DNA of 64,000 bases from Mesorhizobium sp. 131-2-1 (GCF_016756535.1 NZ_AP023247.1:5518501-5582500), one strand, 5' to 3'; numbered from the stretch's first letter, positions 27,476-36,939 are shown. Made by a program: numbers and translations. The notes: generated by a model not told the origin, from the letters alone.

Positions 27476-28716
27476 TCGGCAGCCTGCCACTCCTGTTGGA
27501 ACAGTTGCTTGAGCTGTCCAATGCTTGCCATATGATCGAAATTGCTTCGGACGCGCCGCTCAGCGGCGTCGCCGAGGCGAGCACGCAACACGGGATCACG
27601 GATCAGGCGCTCCAGCGCCTGTGCCAAGGCAATAGGATTCTCCGTCGGAACCAGCAGACCGGTTTCATCCGGCGACAAAAGCTCCGGCACGCCGGAAATA
27701 TCGGTCGACACGCAGGCAAGCCGCTGGCTGGCCGCCTCCACCAGAACATTCGGCAGACCGTCACGGTCACCATTTGCAGTGATCCTGCAGGCCAGGGCGA
27801 AAATGTCGGCGCTTCGGTAGTGCTCAAGCACCTCTCTCTGCGCAAGCGCACCTTTCCAGGAGACGCGACCATCCAGGCCGAGCTTTCGCGCCAGCGCCTT
27901 GAGCCGTTCCAGTTCCTCGCCGCCGCCGATATGCTCGAAACGCCATGCCAAATCGCCTGGCAGGAGGGCAAGGGCCTCCAGCAAGGTATCGTAACCCTTC
28001 TTTGCGACGGCGCGCCCGACACTCAGAATGACAACCGGTTCGCCCGGCGCTGAGCCGTCATGCTGTTTTCGCGCCTCGCCGAAACTGCCGAAGCGATCAA
28101 GGTCGAGCCCATGATAGCTCAGATGCACGGACGAGTTGCCGTTGGCGAGTCCTTTCAGACGATCGAAGCCGGTTTTCGTGCAGGTGACCGTCCAGCGCGC
28201 CGAGGAAAGCTTGCCGGCCAGATCCCAGTCCGCAGAAGTCCAGATGTCCTTGGCATGGGCCGAGCAACTCCAGGGCAGGCCCCGGAGCAGGCTGGCATAG
28301 CGCGTCACCGACGCCGGCGTGTGCACGAAATGTGCATGCAACCATCCCGCGTCTTGCGGCCATTCGGCCGCCAGCACGAGTGCCTGCCCGAAGCGGCGCA
28401 CGCGATTGCGCGTAAAGTCGCGGGGGATATCGCTGGCCAGCGATCGGAGCGCGCGCCAGAAGCCCGGCCGCGGCAGGCACGCAAACAGCGAGCGAACCAC
28501 GCGCAGCGGCTCTTTGTGCAGATATTCCGGTAAATAATGGACGGGCGCTTTGATCTCGTCATGCACGGGGTGGCGTTTTGCGTCGGTCGGCCGCCTGAGC
28601 GCGACGATTACCAGGTCGAACCCCGCACGCTCCAGACCGAGCAGTTCCTGCGCGATGAAGGTTTCCGACAACCGCGGATAGCCCTTCAGAACCACGACGA
28701 TCTTGCGATTTTGCAA
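27472..28716 (-). CDS. Glycosyltransferase family 4
   Basis: 414 aa. It opens IVVVLKGYPRLSETFIAQEL, typical of GT4 colanic-acid/exopolysaccharide transferases. Donor-domain motifs are VILSVGRAVAKKGYDTLLEAL, FEHIGGGEELERLKAL and the EX7E region GLPNVLVEAASQRLACVSTD. I place the start at TTG 28716, preceded by AAGGA at 10 bases; a TTG at 28734 that would overlap the upstream gene by 17 bases has no ribosome site. Middle gene of a three-glycosyltransferase operon. Confidence 0.88.
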   Translation of the reverse strand: MQNRKIVVVLKGYPRLSETFIAQELLGLERAGFDLVIVALRRPTDAKRHPVHDEIKAPVHYLPEYLHKEPLRVVRSLFACLPRPGFWRALRSLASDIPRDFTRNRVRRFGQALVLAAEWPQDAGWLHAHFVHTPASVTRYASLLRGLPWSCSAHAKDIWTSADWDLAGKLSSARWTVTCTKTGFDRLKGLANGNSSVHLSYHGLDLDRFGSFGEARKQHDGSAPGEPVVILSVGRAVAKKGYDTLLEALALLPGDLAWRFEHIGGGEELERLKALARKLGLDGRVSWKGALAQREVLEHYRSADIFALACRITANGDRDGLPNVLVEAASQRLACVSTDISGVPELLSPDETGLLVPTENPIALAQALERLIRDPVLRARLGDAAERRVRSNFDHMASIGQLKQLFQQEWQAAE

Positions 28717-28717
28717 G

Positions 28718-29932
28718 TCAGTTGGTTCCTTCAATGACCGATAGGTGATGGCCGGCCCGCCGGTCGAGCAGTTCCGCGACGATTTCGGAAATATGAGGCA
28801 GCCCTTCCAGCGTCAGATGCGGATTGCTTTGCGATGGGCGGGGCCGCTCCGGCAGCGCCACCAGGGCATCGGCAAACCGCTGGGAATCCTTGGCCTCTTC
28901 CGGCAAAAGCATCTCGATGAGGCCGAGTTCGGCTGCGCGTCGGGCGCGGATCAGTTGTTCCTCGCGGGGTTCGATGCGCGGCACGATCAGCGCCGGCTTG
29001 TCGAAAGACAATATCTCGCAATAGGTGTTGTAGCCGCCCATCGCCACGACCGCCTTGGCGCCGGCAATCAGGTCTTCCATGCGGTTGTCGAACTCGATGA
29101 TCTTGATGTAGGGGATCTTGGACCCCTTCCTGAGCAGCTTGTTGCGCTTGCGCGCCGGCATGTAGGGCCCAAGCACGATCAGCGCCCTATGCTGCAATTG
29201 CGGATCCTGCTGATAGGCATCGATGACGTCGTGGATCAGTTCGGCGCCGTCACCCCCGCCACCGGTGGTAACGAGGATGTAGTCGCCCTCGGGCCGGTGG
29301 CCGGGCAACTCGTTTCGCGGCAGGCTCCGCTGCAGGAAACCGACGAAGGTCATCTTTGCCCTGACGGCCGGCGGCACGTCCAAGCCGGTCAACGGATCGT
29401 AGAAATCCGGTGGACCATAGGCCCAGACCTTGTCGTAGAACAAGCCTATCTTGCGCATCACATCCCTGCGTGCCCACTCTGCTTCGAGCAGATGCGGCGC
29501 ATCCATGACCTCGCGAAGGCCAAGCACGAGCGTGGTGCCGCGCGTCTTGAGGTAGGACAGCGTGTCCTCGATCTCACCGCGCAGGCCGAGCGGTTCCTTG
29601 TCGACGATGAAGATATCCGGCCGGAAGCTCTCGGCCGTGTGGCGGATGATCGACTGGCGCATCCTTAGCGTCTCGTGCAGATCGATATCCTTTTCCAGCG
29701 AGGTGTATTCGCCGTTGCGCAACTTGATGACGCTGGGGATCTTCACGAAGTCGACACGGGCGCGGTAATCAAAGGCGCCAGCGATGGTCGCACCCGAAAT
29801 GATAAGCACCTGAAGTCCGCGGAAATCCTCGACCAGCGAATGCGCTATCGTCCGGCAGCGCTGCAGGTGGCCGAGCCCGAACGTGTCGTGGCTGTACATG
29901 AGAATTCGAGCGTTTTCGGCGTGCTGGGTCAT
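28718..29932 (-). CDS. Glycosyltransferase (GT28/MurG-like)
   Basis: 404 aa. The N-terminus ILMYSHDTFGLGHLQRCRTI has the loop GLGHLQR, parallel to GIGHLAR in the third gene of the operon. The C-terminal domain has ILVTTGGGGDGAELIHDVI and AVVAMGGYNTYCEILSFDKP, with PRIEPREEQLIRARRAAELG in the donor region. First gene of the operon; ATG 29932 is chosen, since the 34-residue in-frame extension upstream is not domain-like. Two GT28-like enzymes and one GT4 in series suggest stepwise assembly of a short glycan. Confidence 0.88.
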   Translation of the reverse strand: MTQHAENARILMYSHDTFGLGHLQRCRTIAHSLVEDFRGLQVLIISGATIAGAFDYRARVDFVKIPSVIKLRNGEYTSLEKDIDLHETLRMRQSIIRHTAESFRPDIFIVDKEPLGLRGEIEDTLSYLKTRGTTLVLGLREVMDAPHLLEAEWARRDVMRKIGLFYDKVWAYGPPDFYDPLTGLDVPPAVRAKMTFVGFLQRSLPRNELPGHRPEGDYILVTTGGGGDGAELIHDVIDAYQQDPQLQHRALIVLGPYMPARKRNKLLRKGSKIPYIKIIEFDNRMEDLIAGAKAVVAMGGYNTYCEILSFDKPALIVPRIEPREEQLIRARRAAELGLIEMLLPEEAKDSQRFADALVALPERPRPSQSNPHLTLEGLPHISEIVAELLDRRAGHHLSVIEGTN

Positions 29933-30541
29933 TGTTGAACGTCTTTTCGAATTCTCGCCTTGAGGGCCGTCAGCGACCGGCAGGCTTCGAAACCATCCTG
30001 GTCTAGCGACCAGTTTTGAAACATGAAGGCGCAATTTTCAATTCGTATTACCCAAGAAGCCGCAGATCGCCAAGCAGTCCGCGAAGCCATCGACTTCAAT
30101 GCACAGTGCGCCGACCGGCGCGCCGCGAACGGCCAGAAGGCGCTCTTCACTCAAGACTCACACTTCGTGGTTGTGCGCGGACGCCAAGAATCCGAAGCCC
30201 TCCATGGAGCTACATTCGCGCGAAGCGCTCGCGCTTTTACACGGGAATCCCGCCTGGTCGATTGCGATCCGCTAAAATTTTTGAGGCTAGGCATCCAATC
30301 GGCACGGCTGCGCGCAAATGCTGCGCACCGGGCCTTTGGCCCGGAAAACGGCGCGGCGCCTGGAGTGGGACGACCTAGATTGAACTGTTCGATGGCTCGC
30401 TGGAACACCGCCAGGCACCCAGCGTAACGGTCCAGCTCGGAACGATGACGTCTTGCACCACATCATGGGCTTCTTCAAGGTAGGAGCAACGACGGGCATG
30501 GATGTCTTTGCTTGCCGATTTCACCGGAAGGTTGCAGCACG
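29933..30541. other. Intergenic region between the glycosyltransferase operon and the MscS gene
   Basis: About 600 bases. It holds a perfect hairpin CCGGGCC-TTT-GGCCCGG at 30328-30344 without a T-run on either strand. A 134-codon plus frame (30023-30427) begins with an ATG but has no recognisable domain, no good ribosome site and Arg-rich out-of-phase-looking sequence, so I do not call it. Promoters for both flanking genes should lie here, but I could not fix them. Confidence 0.45.
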
Positions 30542-32836
30542 ATGCCACTCATGATTCGACGATCCGGACTCAGGAACCTGGCCGGCCCGGCACGACGTCT
30601 CGGAGATCTGACAGCGATGTTTGTCCTGATTGCCAGGCTGCTCGTCTTGGGAATCGCTCTCTTGCCGGCTGGTCCGGCACAGGCGCAGGCGCAGGCGAGC
30701 GTCCCGCCTGAAAGGGTCAAACAGCTATTCGAGCTTCTCGACGATCCGTCAGTGAGGGCCTGGGTGGCCGAACAGCGAAATCAGGGCGCCGGGTCAACGG
30801 CAGCGCCTGCCGCGGCAGGCGATTCGCCGGCCGACGCGTCGTCCGACGCCGTGGCCGCGCCGGGCCAGATGAATACGATGGCATCCTCGACGCTCGATCG
30901 GATCAAGCACCATATCGAACGGATCGTACGAACTTTGCCCTCGCTGCCCGGCCAGTTCGCGCGCGTTCGGGAAGCGACCATGGAAGATATGTCCAGCAGG
31001 GGGCCAGCCGGCGTACTTTTGCTGATTGCGATGTTCATTGCCGCCGGCCTGGCGCTGACCTGGGCGACGTACAAATTGACCCGTCCATTTCGTCTTTGGA
31101 TCATCGCGCAACCGAAGGATACGCCCATCGGGCGGGCCAAGAAGATTGGGGGGCGCCTGCTTTATTCCAGCCTGCTGATCGTCTCGTTCGCGGTGGGCAG
31201 CGCCGGCGCGTTCATGCTGTTCGACTGGCCAATGCTCATCCGCGAGATTGTGCTGACATTCCTAATGGCTGCAGTCGTCACATGGGGTGTGCGCACGTAC
31301 GTCATCGCCCTGCTCGTCCCTTCCTTCATGCAGGTCGAGAATGCTGTCGAGGTTCGTGCCTTGCCGGTCACCAACGAGACGGCCGACCATTGGTCCTATT
31401 GGCTATCGCGGGTCGTCGGCGTGTTCGCCTTCTTCGCCGCTGCTTTTGTCCTCCTGCCCGGTCTCGGCATCGACCGCGACGGGATGATGGTGCTGTCGGT
31501 GGGCGCCGATTTCGTGTTGCTGCTGCTCTTGCTGGTTGCCGTCTGGCGCCGGCCAAGAACACGGCGGGACGAAGGGCACGGCCACACGGCAGCGACATGG
31601 TTGTTGACTGCCTATTTCGTCGCTCTGTTCCTGGAGCGCATCGCTGGCCTGTACACATGGTTCTGGTTTACCTTGGCCGCATTCGTCCTGCCTTTTGCAA
31701 TCGTGCTGACGCAGCGCGGGGTCAATTTCGTCCTGCGGCCGGGTTCGGACGATGCCGGCCGGCCTACGATACCGGCGGTGACGATCGCTGTCATCGATCG
31801 CGGCATCCGGATGATCTTGATTCTGGCGGCGGCTTACCTTCTTGCACGTGTCTGGGGTCTGGACATGCAGTCCATGCAAGGCAGCGATACGACGACCACG
31901 CTGATATTGCGCGGCTTGATCAATGTCATCGTCATTGCGCTTGCCGCCGATTTCGGCTGGTCGATCATCAAAGCCTTGATCGAACGAAAGTTGGGCATCG
32001 AAACGCCGCATGCGGTGATCGGCGAGGAGGACGTCCCTACCCTCGATCCGCAGCAGGCGCGGCTGCGCACGCTCTTGCCGATCATCCAGAACATTCTGCT
32101 CGCAGTGATCGTCGTGATGGCGGCGCTGATGATGCTCGCCTCAATTGGTATCCAGATCGGCCCGCTGATCGCCGGCGCCGGCGTCGTCGGCGTCGCCGTG
32201 GGTTTTGGCGCACAAACCATCGTCAAGGACGTGATCTCAGGCGTGTTTTATCTGCTCGACGATGCGTTTCGTGTCGGCGAATACATTTCATCGGGCAGCT
32301 ACAGGGGTACGGTGGAGAGCTTTTCGCTGCGCTCGGTGAAGCTGCGCCACCATCGTGGCCCGCTGTTCACAATACCTTTCGGTGAACTCGGAGCCGTCCA
32401 GAACCAGAGCCGTGACTGGGTTACCGACAAATTCAACATCACGGTCGGCTATGACACCGACATCGACTTCGCTCGTAAGCTGATCAAGCGGATCGGCCTC
32501 GAACTGGCGGAAGATCCCGAATTCAAACATTGGGTGATCGAACCGATCAAGATGCAGGGCGTACAGGAGTTCGGTGAGTACGGCATCGTATTGAGGGTCA
32601 AGGTCACAACCAGACCGGGAGGTGCCTTCGCAATGAAAGGCAGATTCTTCCTACGCCTCCGCCAGGCCTTCAAGGAGCAAGGTATCGAACTCCCATTCCC
32701 GACCGTCCACGTCGAGGGGCTGCAGAACCCACATGGGGCAGAAAATGCGCCTGTGGAGATCACACCCGCGTTAAAGACGGCCGTCGCGCAGTCGCACACC
32801 AATCGGCGCAGAAAAAAAGCCAGCACAGCGGAGTAG
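30542..32836 (+). CDS. Large MscS-family mechanosensitive ion channel
   Basis: 764 aa. A signal or first membrane segment (LVLGIALLPAGPAQAQAQA) precedes a periplasmic region to about residue 150, then roughly ten hydrophobic segments. The MscS core is near residues 545-720: GPLIAGAGVVGVAVGFGAQT is the pore helix with the Gly/Ala pattern, followed by IVKDVISGVFYLLDDAFRVG and the beta domain KLRHHRGPLFTIPFGELG. It should open under membrane tension during hypo-osmotic shock. ATG 30542 has GGAAGG 10 bases upstream; the TTG at 30512 is not needed. Much longer than E. coli MscS (286 aa), like the MscK/YbiO/YnaI class. Confidence 0.93.
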   Translation: MPLMIRRSGLRNLAGPARRLGDLTAMFVLIARLLVLGIALLPAGPAQAQAQASVPPERVKQLFELLDDPSVRAWVAEQRNQGAGSTAAPAAAGDSPADASSDAVAAPGQMNTMASSTLDRIKHHIERIVRTLPSLPGQFARVREATMEDMSSRGPAGVLLLIAMFIAAGLALTWATYKLTRPFRLWIIAQPKDTPIGRAKKIGGRLLYSSLLIVSFAVGSAGAFMLFDWPMLIREIVLTFLMAAVVTWGVRTYVIALLVPSFMQVENAVEVRALPVTNETADHWSYWLSRVVGVFAFFAAAFVLLPGLGIDRDGMMVLSVGADFVLLLLLLVAVWRRPRTRRDEGHGHTAATWLLTAYFVALFLERIAGLYTWFWFTLAAFVLPFAIVLTQRGVNFVLRPGSDDAGRPTIPAVTIAVIDRGIRMILILAAAYLLARVWGLDMQSMQGSDTTTTLILRGLINVIVIALAADFGWSIIKALIERKLGIETPHAVIGEEDVPTLDPQQARLRTLLPIIQNILLAVIVVMAALMMLASIGIQIGPLIAGAGVVGVAVGFGAQTIVKDVISGVFYLLDDAFRVGEYISSGSYRGTVESFSLRSVKLRHHRGPLFTIPFGELGAVQNQSRDWVTDKFNITVGYDTDIDFARKLIKRIGLELAEDPEFKHWVIEPIKMQGVQEFGEYGIVLRVKVTTRPGGAFAMKGRFFLRLRQAFKEQGIELPFPTVHVEGLQNPHGAENAPVEITPALKTAVAQSHTNRRRKKASTAE

Positions 32837-32855
32837 GAAAGTTGTGACACCCGCC

Positions 32856-32897
32856 GGTCGCAGCGGAATGTTGATTTGCGTCAACGAGGCTGCGACC
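32856..32897. terminator. Hairpin between convergent genes
   Basis: GGTCGCAGC (32856-32864) is the exact complement of GCTGCGACC (32889-32897), with an inner TTGA/TCAA pairing in the loop. It lies between the ends of the MscS gene and the convergent metallopeptidase gene. There is no T-run on either side, so a terminator role is only suggested by position. Confidence 0.4.
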
Positions 32898-32966
32898 CCT
32901 GGTGACCCTTGCTCATTTCCAATGGCAATACGGCATCCCTGCTCAGTCAGTTGCGTGTGGTGTTCC

Positions 32967-34034
32967 TCACATCGGAAGCTCGGGGCTATTTTCTGCAAAG
33001 TATTCATGACTATCGGCATTTTCTGTGGCTTGCGGTGGGTTTTCAACCGCGAGTAGCTTGGCGGTATTTTGACCACCAGAGGAATAGTCGGCTGTGAAGG
33101 CGACGACTTCAAAGTGACTAATTTCGTGTACAATCGTTCCAGATCTTGAATCCGTTCCTTTCAGAGCGGCTGACCAGAACTTTTGACAAACAAAGATATT
33201 ATAAGGTTGATCACGGAACATATACGCATAGACTCCTGGCCCGCAGCGGTTGCCGTGGCATCCAAACGATATTGCTTTGTTTGCAAGAGCATCCGCAATC
33301 TTCGAGAAATTTCCAGTGGCCTTTGCGTACAGTCCTACGGTATGCGCCCCAAACCATGTCCGATATCTTTGGGAATTCGGTTGCTGGGCAGAGGGCGTGC
33401 CCTGCAAAACCTGCAGGGCAGCCGAAGCTATGTTGTTTGCTTCCGCCAGCGCAGCGCCAATATCATCCTGTTGAGAGCCGTCACACTGGTCGAATGTGGG
33501 TGCCGAGAGCGGTATCCGTTCCGGAGGAATTCGACCGGATAGAAGCCTGAACGTGGCGGCGTTGCTCAGAACCTGGGCGCGTCTCAGGGCACCTGGAGGG
33601 CCAACCAGCAGACCCACTCGCTCTGTATCATAGGTAACCGCATAGTTCCCTGCTTCATAGATGGCGTAGTACAATGACAGATCGACGGGCACCGAAATCG
33701 ATTGTCCGGGTTCGATATTGATAAAGTCAGCCTCGGTGGGTTCTGCTCGCTTCACCAAAGGGCCAATATACTGAATTGGCTGCGACCCTCTCGTCACTGA
33801 AAAAATTTCGCCCGAGACGCCGTCGATCGGCAAGGTCCACTTGAGCAGCCTGATCGGGCTGCGTGACCGGTTCGTGAGAGTAAAGTCAATAATTAGGGGA
33901 GTATCGTTTCCAAAAGAAGTCAGGCGCGATTGCAGAACTATCTCAACTTCCTGATTCTGCTGCGCAAACGCCAAGGGCACAACGCTAAAAAAGCACGCAA
34001 GTATCAATACAATATTTCTGACGATACTCGGCAT
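32967..34034 (-). CDS. Secreted M35-type (aspzincin) metallopeptidase
   Basis: 355 aa. Signal peptide MPSIVRNIVLILACFFSVVPLAFA, cleaved before QQNQEV. Residues about 25-150 form a beta-rich domain (LIIDFTLTNRSRSPIRLLKW), like the N-terminal region of peptidyl-Lys metallopeptidases. The catalytic domain has GTIVHEISHF (HExxH, about residue 302) and, after it, FTADYSSGGQNTAKLLA with the Asp expected as third zinc ligand in aspzincins (GTxxDxxYG-like), then a C-terminal SHEYFAENSPE. It would cleave proteins outside the cytoplasm. ATG 34034 has TAGGAG 7 bases upstream. The DNA is visibly AT-richer than the rest of the window: 33181-33240 has only 22 G or C in 60. Confidence 0.82.
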   Translation of the reverse strand: MPSIVRNIVLILACFFSVVPLAFAQQNQEVEIVLQSRLTSFGNDTPLIIDFTLTNRSRSPIRLLKWTLPIDGVSGEIFSVTRGSQPIQYIGPLVKRAEPTEADFINIEPGQSISVPVDLSLYYAIYEAGNYAVTYDTERVGLLVGPPGALRRAQVLSNAATFRLLSGRIPPERIPLSAPTFDQCDGSQQDDIGAALAEANNIASAALQVLQGTPSAQQPNSQRYRTWFGAHTVGLYAKATGNFSKIADALANKAISFGCHGNRCGPGVYAYMFRDQPYNIFVCQKFWSAALKGTDSRSGTIVHEISHFEVVAFTADYSSGGQNTAKLLAVENPPQATENADSHEYFAENSPELPM

Positions 34035-34307
34035 TTTATGCTCCTATATAACCACGATTAGACATTATTGCCGTCTACGTGAGTTTTTAGTTTACGATAA
34101 CATACCAGAAGCGCGCACGGCCTACGTTGCAAGTTAGGAATGAAATTGGTGCGGGCCAGGCATTGCAACTTACCCCAAAATCAAAAAAACAGGAACGCGA
34201 AATCACGTCCGTGGCCTTGCATGCCATCGATTTCGGCTGACACCTTTTTAGGGGAGGTATAAGATGAAGGGGTACTTTCCCATCAAGCTCCACAAGAGGG
34301 GGCCATC
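34035..34307. other. AT-rich divergent intergenic region
   Basis: 273 bases between the metallopeptidase and the SnoaL-like gene, visibly AT-rich. Probably holds both promoters. I see no clear pair of -35/-10 boxes. AGAGGGGGCC just before 34308 is the ribosome site of the plus-strand gene. Confidence 0.4.
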
Positions 34308-34934
34308 ATGAGCGAGCGTTGGAAAGGCATAATCACTAACTGCGCGATTTTGAAGTATTTTTCCCTGATTTGTGGGTTCTGTTTAGCTTTCGGCGGCACT
34401 GCTTTAGCTGATTCATGCGGAACAGATGCTACTTATGGCTGGAATATCAAGAATCCACCGGCCGAAGATCGCCAAGCAATTCTAGATCTTTTGTCCCGCT
34501 ACGCCTGGACGATCGACGAAAGAAACGCAGCCGCGTTCGCTGGCCTCTTTGCGAAACCGAAATCGTCTTACTACGAGATTTGCAGTACAGACGCCAGTAT
34601 CCTCAGGTTGACGTTCGGCCTTGGCCCCGAGTCTGCGACCGATCTCCTCGGCCAGATGACAATAATACTTGATAAACTTAAAAACGATAACCTTCAGACC
34701 CGGCATATCGTGACCAACACCTTGTTCAACGTTGACGACACGGGCAAGACGGTGAACACCAAATCGATAGTCCTGGTCACTCTACAGGGCTCCCACTTTC
34801 CAGCACCGATACTTGACTATTCGGCGGATGCCCGGGCGACTTTTGTAAAGGGCGACGACGACACGTGGCGATTTCAATCGCTTACAATCCACGCCGACTA
34901 TGCTGCTGGCTCTGTCGAAGCGAAGAAGCGATGA
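34308..34934 (+). CDS. Secreted SnoaL/NTF2-like protein
   Basis: 208 aa. Signal peptide-like N-terminus with hydrophobic core FSLICGFCLAFGGTALA, then DSCGTDATYG. The mature part fits the SnoaL-like cone fold: DRQAILDLLSRYAWTIDERN, AAFAGLF, and the C-terminal DDTWRFQSLTIHADY. Such domains bind small molecules or act as small enzymes; no active-site residue can be assigned. GAGGGGG lies about 8 bases before the ATG. Divergent from the M35 peptidase and 48 bases before the CXXCH protein on the same strand. Confidence 0.75.
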   Translation: MSERWKGIITNCAILKYFSLICGFCLAFGGTALADSCGTDATYGWNIKNPPAEDRQAILDLLSRYAWTIDERNAAAFAGLFAKPKSSYYEICSTDASILRLTFGLGPESATDLLGQMTIILDKLKNDNLQTRHIVTNTLFNVDDTGKTVNTKSIVLVTLQGSHFPAPILDYSADARATFVKGDDDTWRFQSLTIHADYAAGSVEAKKR

Positions 34935-34982
34935 CGCTCAGAGATCGGCCATGGGTTCACTGGCACGCTCCAGTGGGCTGAA

Positions 34983-36842
34983 ATGCGTGCCGTTGCGCTG
35001 ATCGCTGCGGTCCTCGGCATTGTGTTTCTCCTGTTGTCCGGGACGATCGGGCTTCGACATTTAGCTTTCGTATCGACGCCGCAAGCCGGTGAGCGGCACG
35101 GCTCCGATCAGGACGACATGGATTCGAAGTCGTTCGCCGACGCCGTTGCGAGATGGAACCCCGACATCTTTTGGGCGCCAGCCTCAAAGAGCCCCGACGT
35201 CATAACCAGGTCTGGCGATGAAGCGCGGGCGGTGTTCGGTCCTATTCCCGACGGCGATTGCGACAGCCCACAAATGAAGGTCATCCCGCTGGAAGTTGAC
35301 GGCAATGTCGTCGACCTCAAGCCCAATCCGACAAAACCGGGCTCTCCGCTGGAGTTCGAGCACAGGAACGAGAACGGAGAGGTGGTTAAATGGACGGCGA
35401 CATTGCCGAAATGCGACAAGCCTTCGCTAACCGGCAGCTCGACCTACTGTGGGCTGAACTCGCGTGTCGTAAGGGTCATGCGCGGCAATGTGGAATGGCT
35501 GTTCCTGTGCCGAAAATCCAATATCAGCCAGGAGGTCAGCACGGATCCTTACTGGACGCGTTCGGATCCGAGGTTTTCCGTCTTCGGCACCATCGGATTC
35601 AATCGGAAATCCGGAGAAATCATCTTCTTCGACGGCCGCAAGGACCGGAGCGAGTTCGATTGGTCAAAGCCCTTCGTTCCGCCGGGCGGGCGCAACTATT
35701 CCGATGAAGTTGGAAGGGCTGCGGCGGAGAAAGTCTATGATCCGACGTTCCAGATCTCGTGCCATGCATGCCATGACAACAAAAGCCCCTATGTGATCGA
35801 TCCGCACATCGAGCAGAGCAGGGTCGGTTTCCGTTCAGTCGGCGATTCCAGATCGACCGCCTTCAGCCTGGGCGATTTTCTACCGTATCGAACGCGATTG
35901 CCGGGCGCGCCGTTTCGCGTGGTCGGTTCCGGCTACACGGGCACCTACCGCAATGAACTCAGCCAAGCCAGGACGGTCGAAGATCCGACCGGCAACTGCA
36001 CAAGCTGCCACACGCTCACCACACAAGTCACGGGCCGCCGTTTTGCCGCGGACGCGGCGGGGCATGAGCCGACGGTCACGTTGCCGACCTGGGTCCAATT
36101 GCTCGAACTGCACGAGGAACAGATCGTCTACGCCGATATAGCCGCACACCGGACGGACTGGGCGGCCGGCAGCGGCGGCATCCATCCCTGGATGTTGCCG
36201 GGTTCCGGCAATGACCTGTCCTCCGGCACGCCGCGACTGAGCTCGGAAGACTGGCGGAAGCTGAGCGACTGTTTATGGGGAGCGGGCGGCTCCGAGTGCG
36301 GCTACCGCCCGCTCTACACCGGCTGCCCGGCGCCAGAGGCGGAGGATGAAGGCTCTTCGCTCGCCGATGCCAAGATTCAGGTTTTGCCTGCGCCGCCCGG
36401 AGAGGCGGCGAAGACGCGTGTCCTTCGCGCAAGCTGGACCTTTCGCAACAGCTACGGTGGTGTTCCGGAGCGCGACGATGTCAGGATCAATGTGGCAGTC
36501 AGCGCCGGCGCGATCCCAGCAAACGGGGATCCGCCGCAAAGCGGCGAATATCCAAGCATCGAGCAGGCAGAGGGCAGCGTCGAGGCCATCTCAGGTCCCG
36601 TCAGTTCAGCCGGCTCCAGCTTGCTGATCCAGAACGTTTCGTTTGCCGGTCACACGAAATGGAGCGATCCGACGCCGTCGATGTCGCCGCGCATTTTCCA
36701 GATTGATCTGCCGGGCGAATGCAACCGACGCACCTTGATCCGCCTGGTGCCCAAACGGTTCTGCTTCGACCAGAGCCAGGCGGCATTCAGCGAGGCAGAC
36801 CATCTGATCTATGCCGATGTTCGGTGTGACGCGCGTCGATGA
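34983..36842 (+). CDS. Secreted or membrane-anchored protein with two c-type heme motifs
   Basis: 619 aa. An N-terminal hydrophobic helix (VALIAAVLGIVFLLLSG) serves as signal or anchor. Two CXXCH motifs, C260-HA-C263-H and C339-TS-C342-H, would attach two c-type hemes; extra Cys residues are spread over the protein. The region around the hemes, with GSGYTGTYRNELSQ, and the C-terminal beta-rich domain are not ones I recognise. If both sites carry heme it is an extracytoplasmic electron-transfer or sensing protein. A perfect 6-bp hairpin CACTGG/CCAGTG (34958-34975) ends 7 bases before the ATG and may affect initiation. No cytochrome maturation or oxidase genes are nearby. Confidence 0.72.
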   Translation: MRAVALIAAVLGIVFLLLSGTIGLRHLAFVSTPQAGERHGSDQDDMDSKSFADAVARWNPDIFWAPASKSPDVITRSGDEARAVFGPIPDGDCDSPQMKVIPLEVDGNVVDLKPNPTKPGSPLEFEHRNENGEVVKWTATLPKCDKPSLTGSSTYCGLNSRVVRVMRGNVEWLFLCRKSNISQEVSTDPYWTRSDPRFSVFGTIGFNRKSGEIIFFDGRKDRSEFDWSKPFVPPGGRNYSDEVGRAAAEKVYDPTFQISCHACHDNKSPYVIDPHIEQSRVGFRSVGDSRSTAFSLGDFLPYRTRLPGAPFRVVGSGYTGTYRNELSQARTVEDPTGNCTSCHTLTTQVTGRRFAADAAGHEPTVTLPTWVQLLELHEEQIVYADIAAHRTDWAAGSGGIHPWMLPGSGNDLSSGTPRLSSEDWRKLSDCLWGAGGSECGYRPLYTGCPAPEAEDEGSSLADAKIQVLPAPPGEAAKTRVLRASWTFRNSYGGVPERDDVRINVAVSAGAIPANGDPPQSGEYPSIEQAEGSVEAISGPVSSAGSSLLIQNVSFAGHTKWSDPTPSMSPRIFQIDLPGECNRRTLIRLVPKRFCFDQSQAAFSEADHLIYADVRCDARR

Positions 36843-36939
36843 TCCACCTGACGCGATCGAAAGCGGCTGGTGAGCGCCGGGATTTGCGATAACATGACCG
36901 GGTGCTACATGGTCGCCGCACCAAGGAGGGTCCCGGAGC

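Noticed and set aside
30328..30344. Perfect CCGGGCC/GGCCCGG hairpin considered as a terminator
   Set aside because: No T-run on either strand and not directly after a gene end.
30023..30427. 134-codon plus-strand frame
   Set aside because: No domain, no ribosome site, Arg/Ala-rich; kept only as part of the intergenic note.
31096..32385. 429-codon plus-strand frame in another phase
   Set aside because: Lies inside the MscS gene, whose own frame has clear channel motifs.
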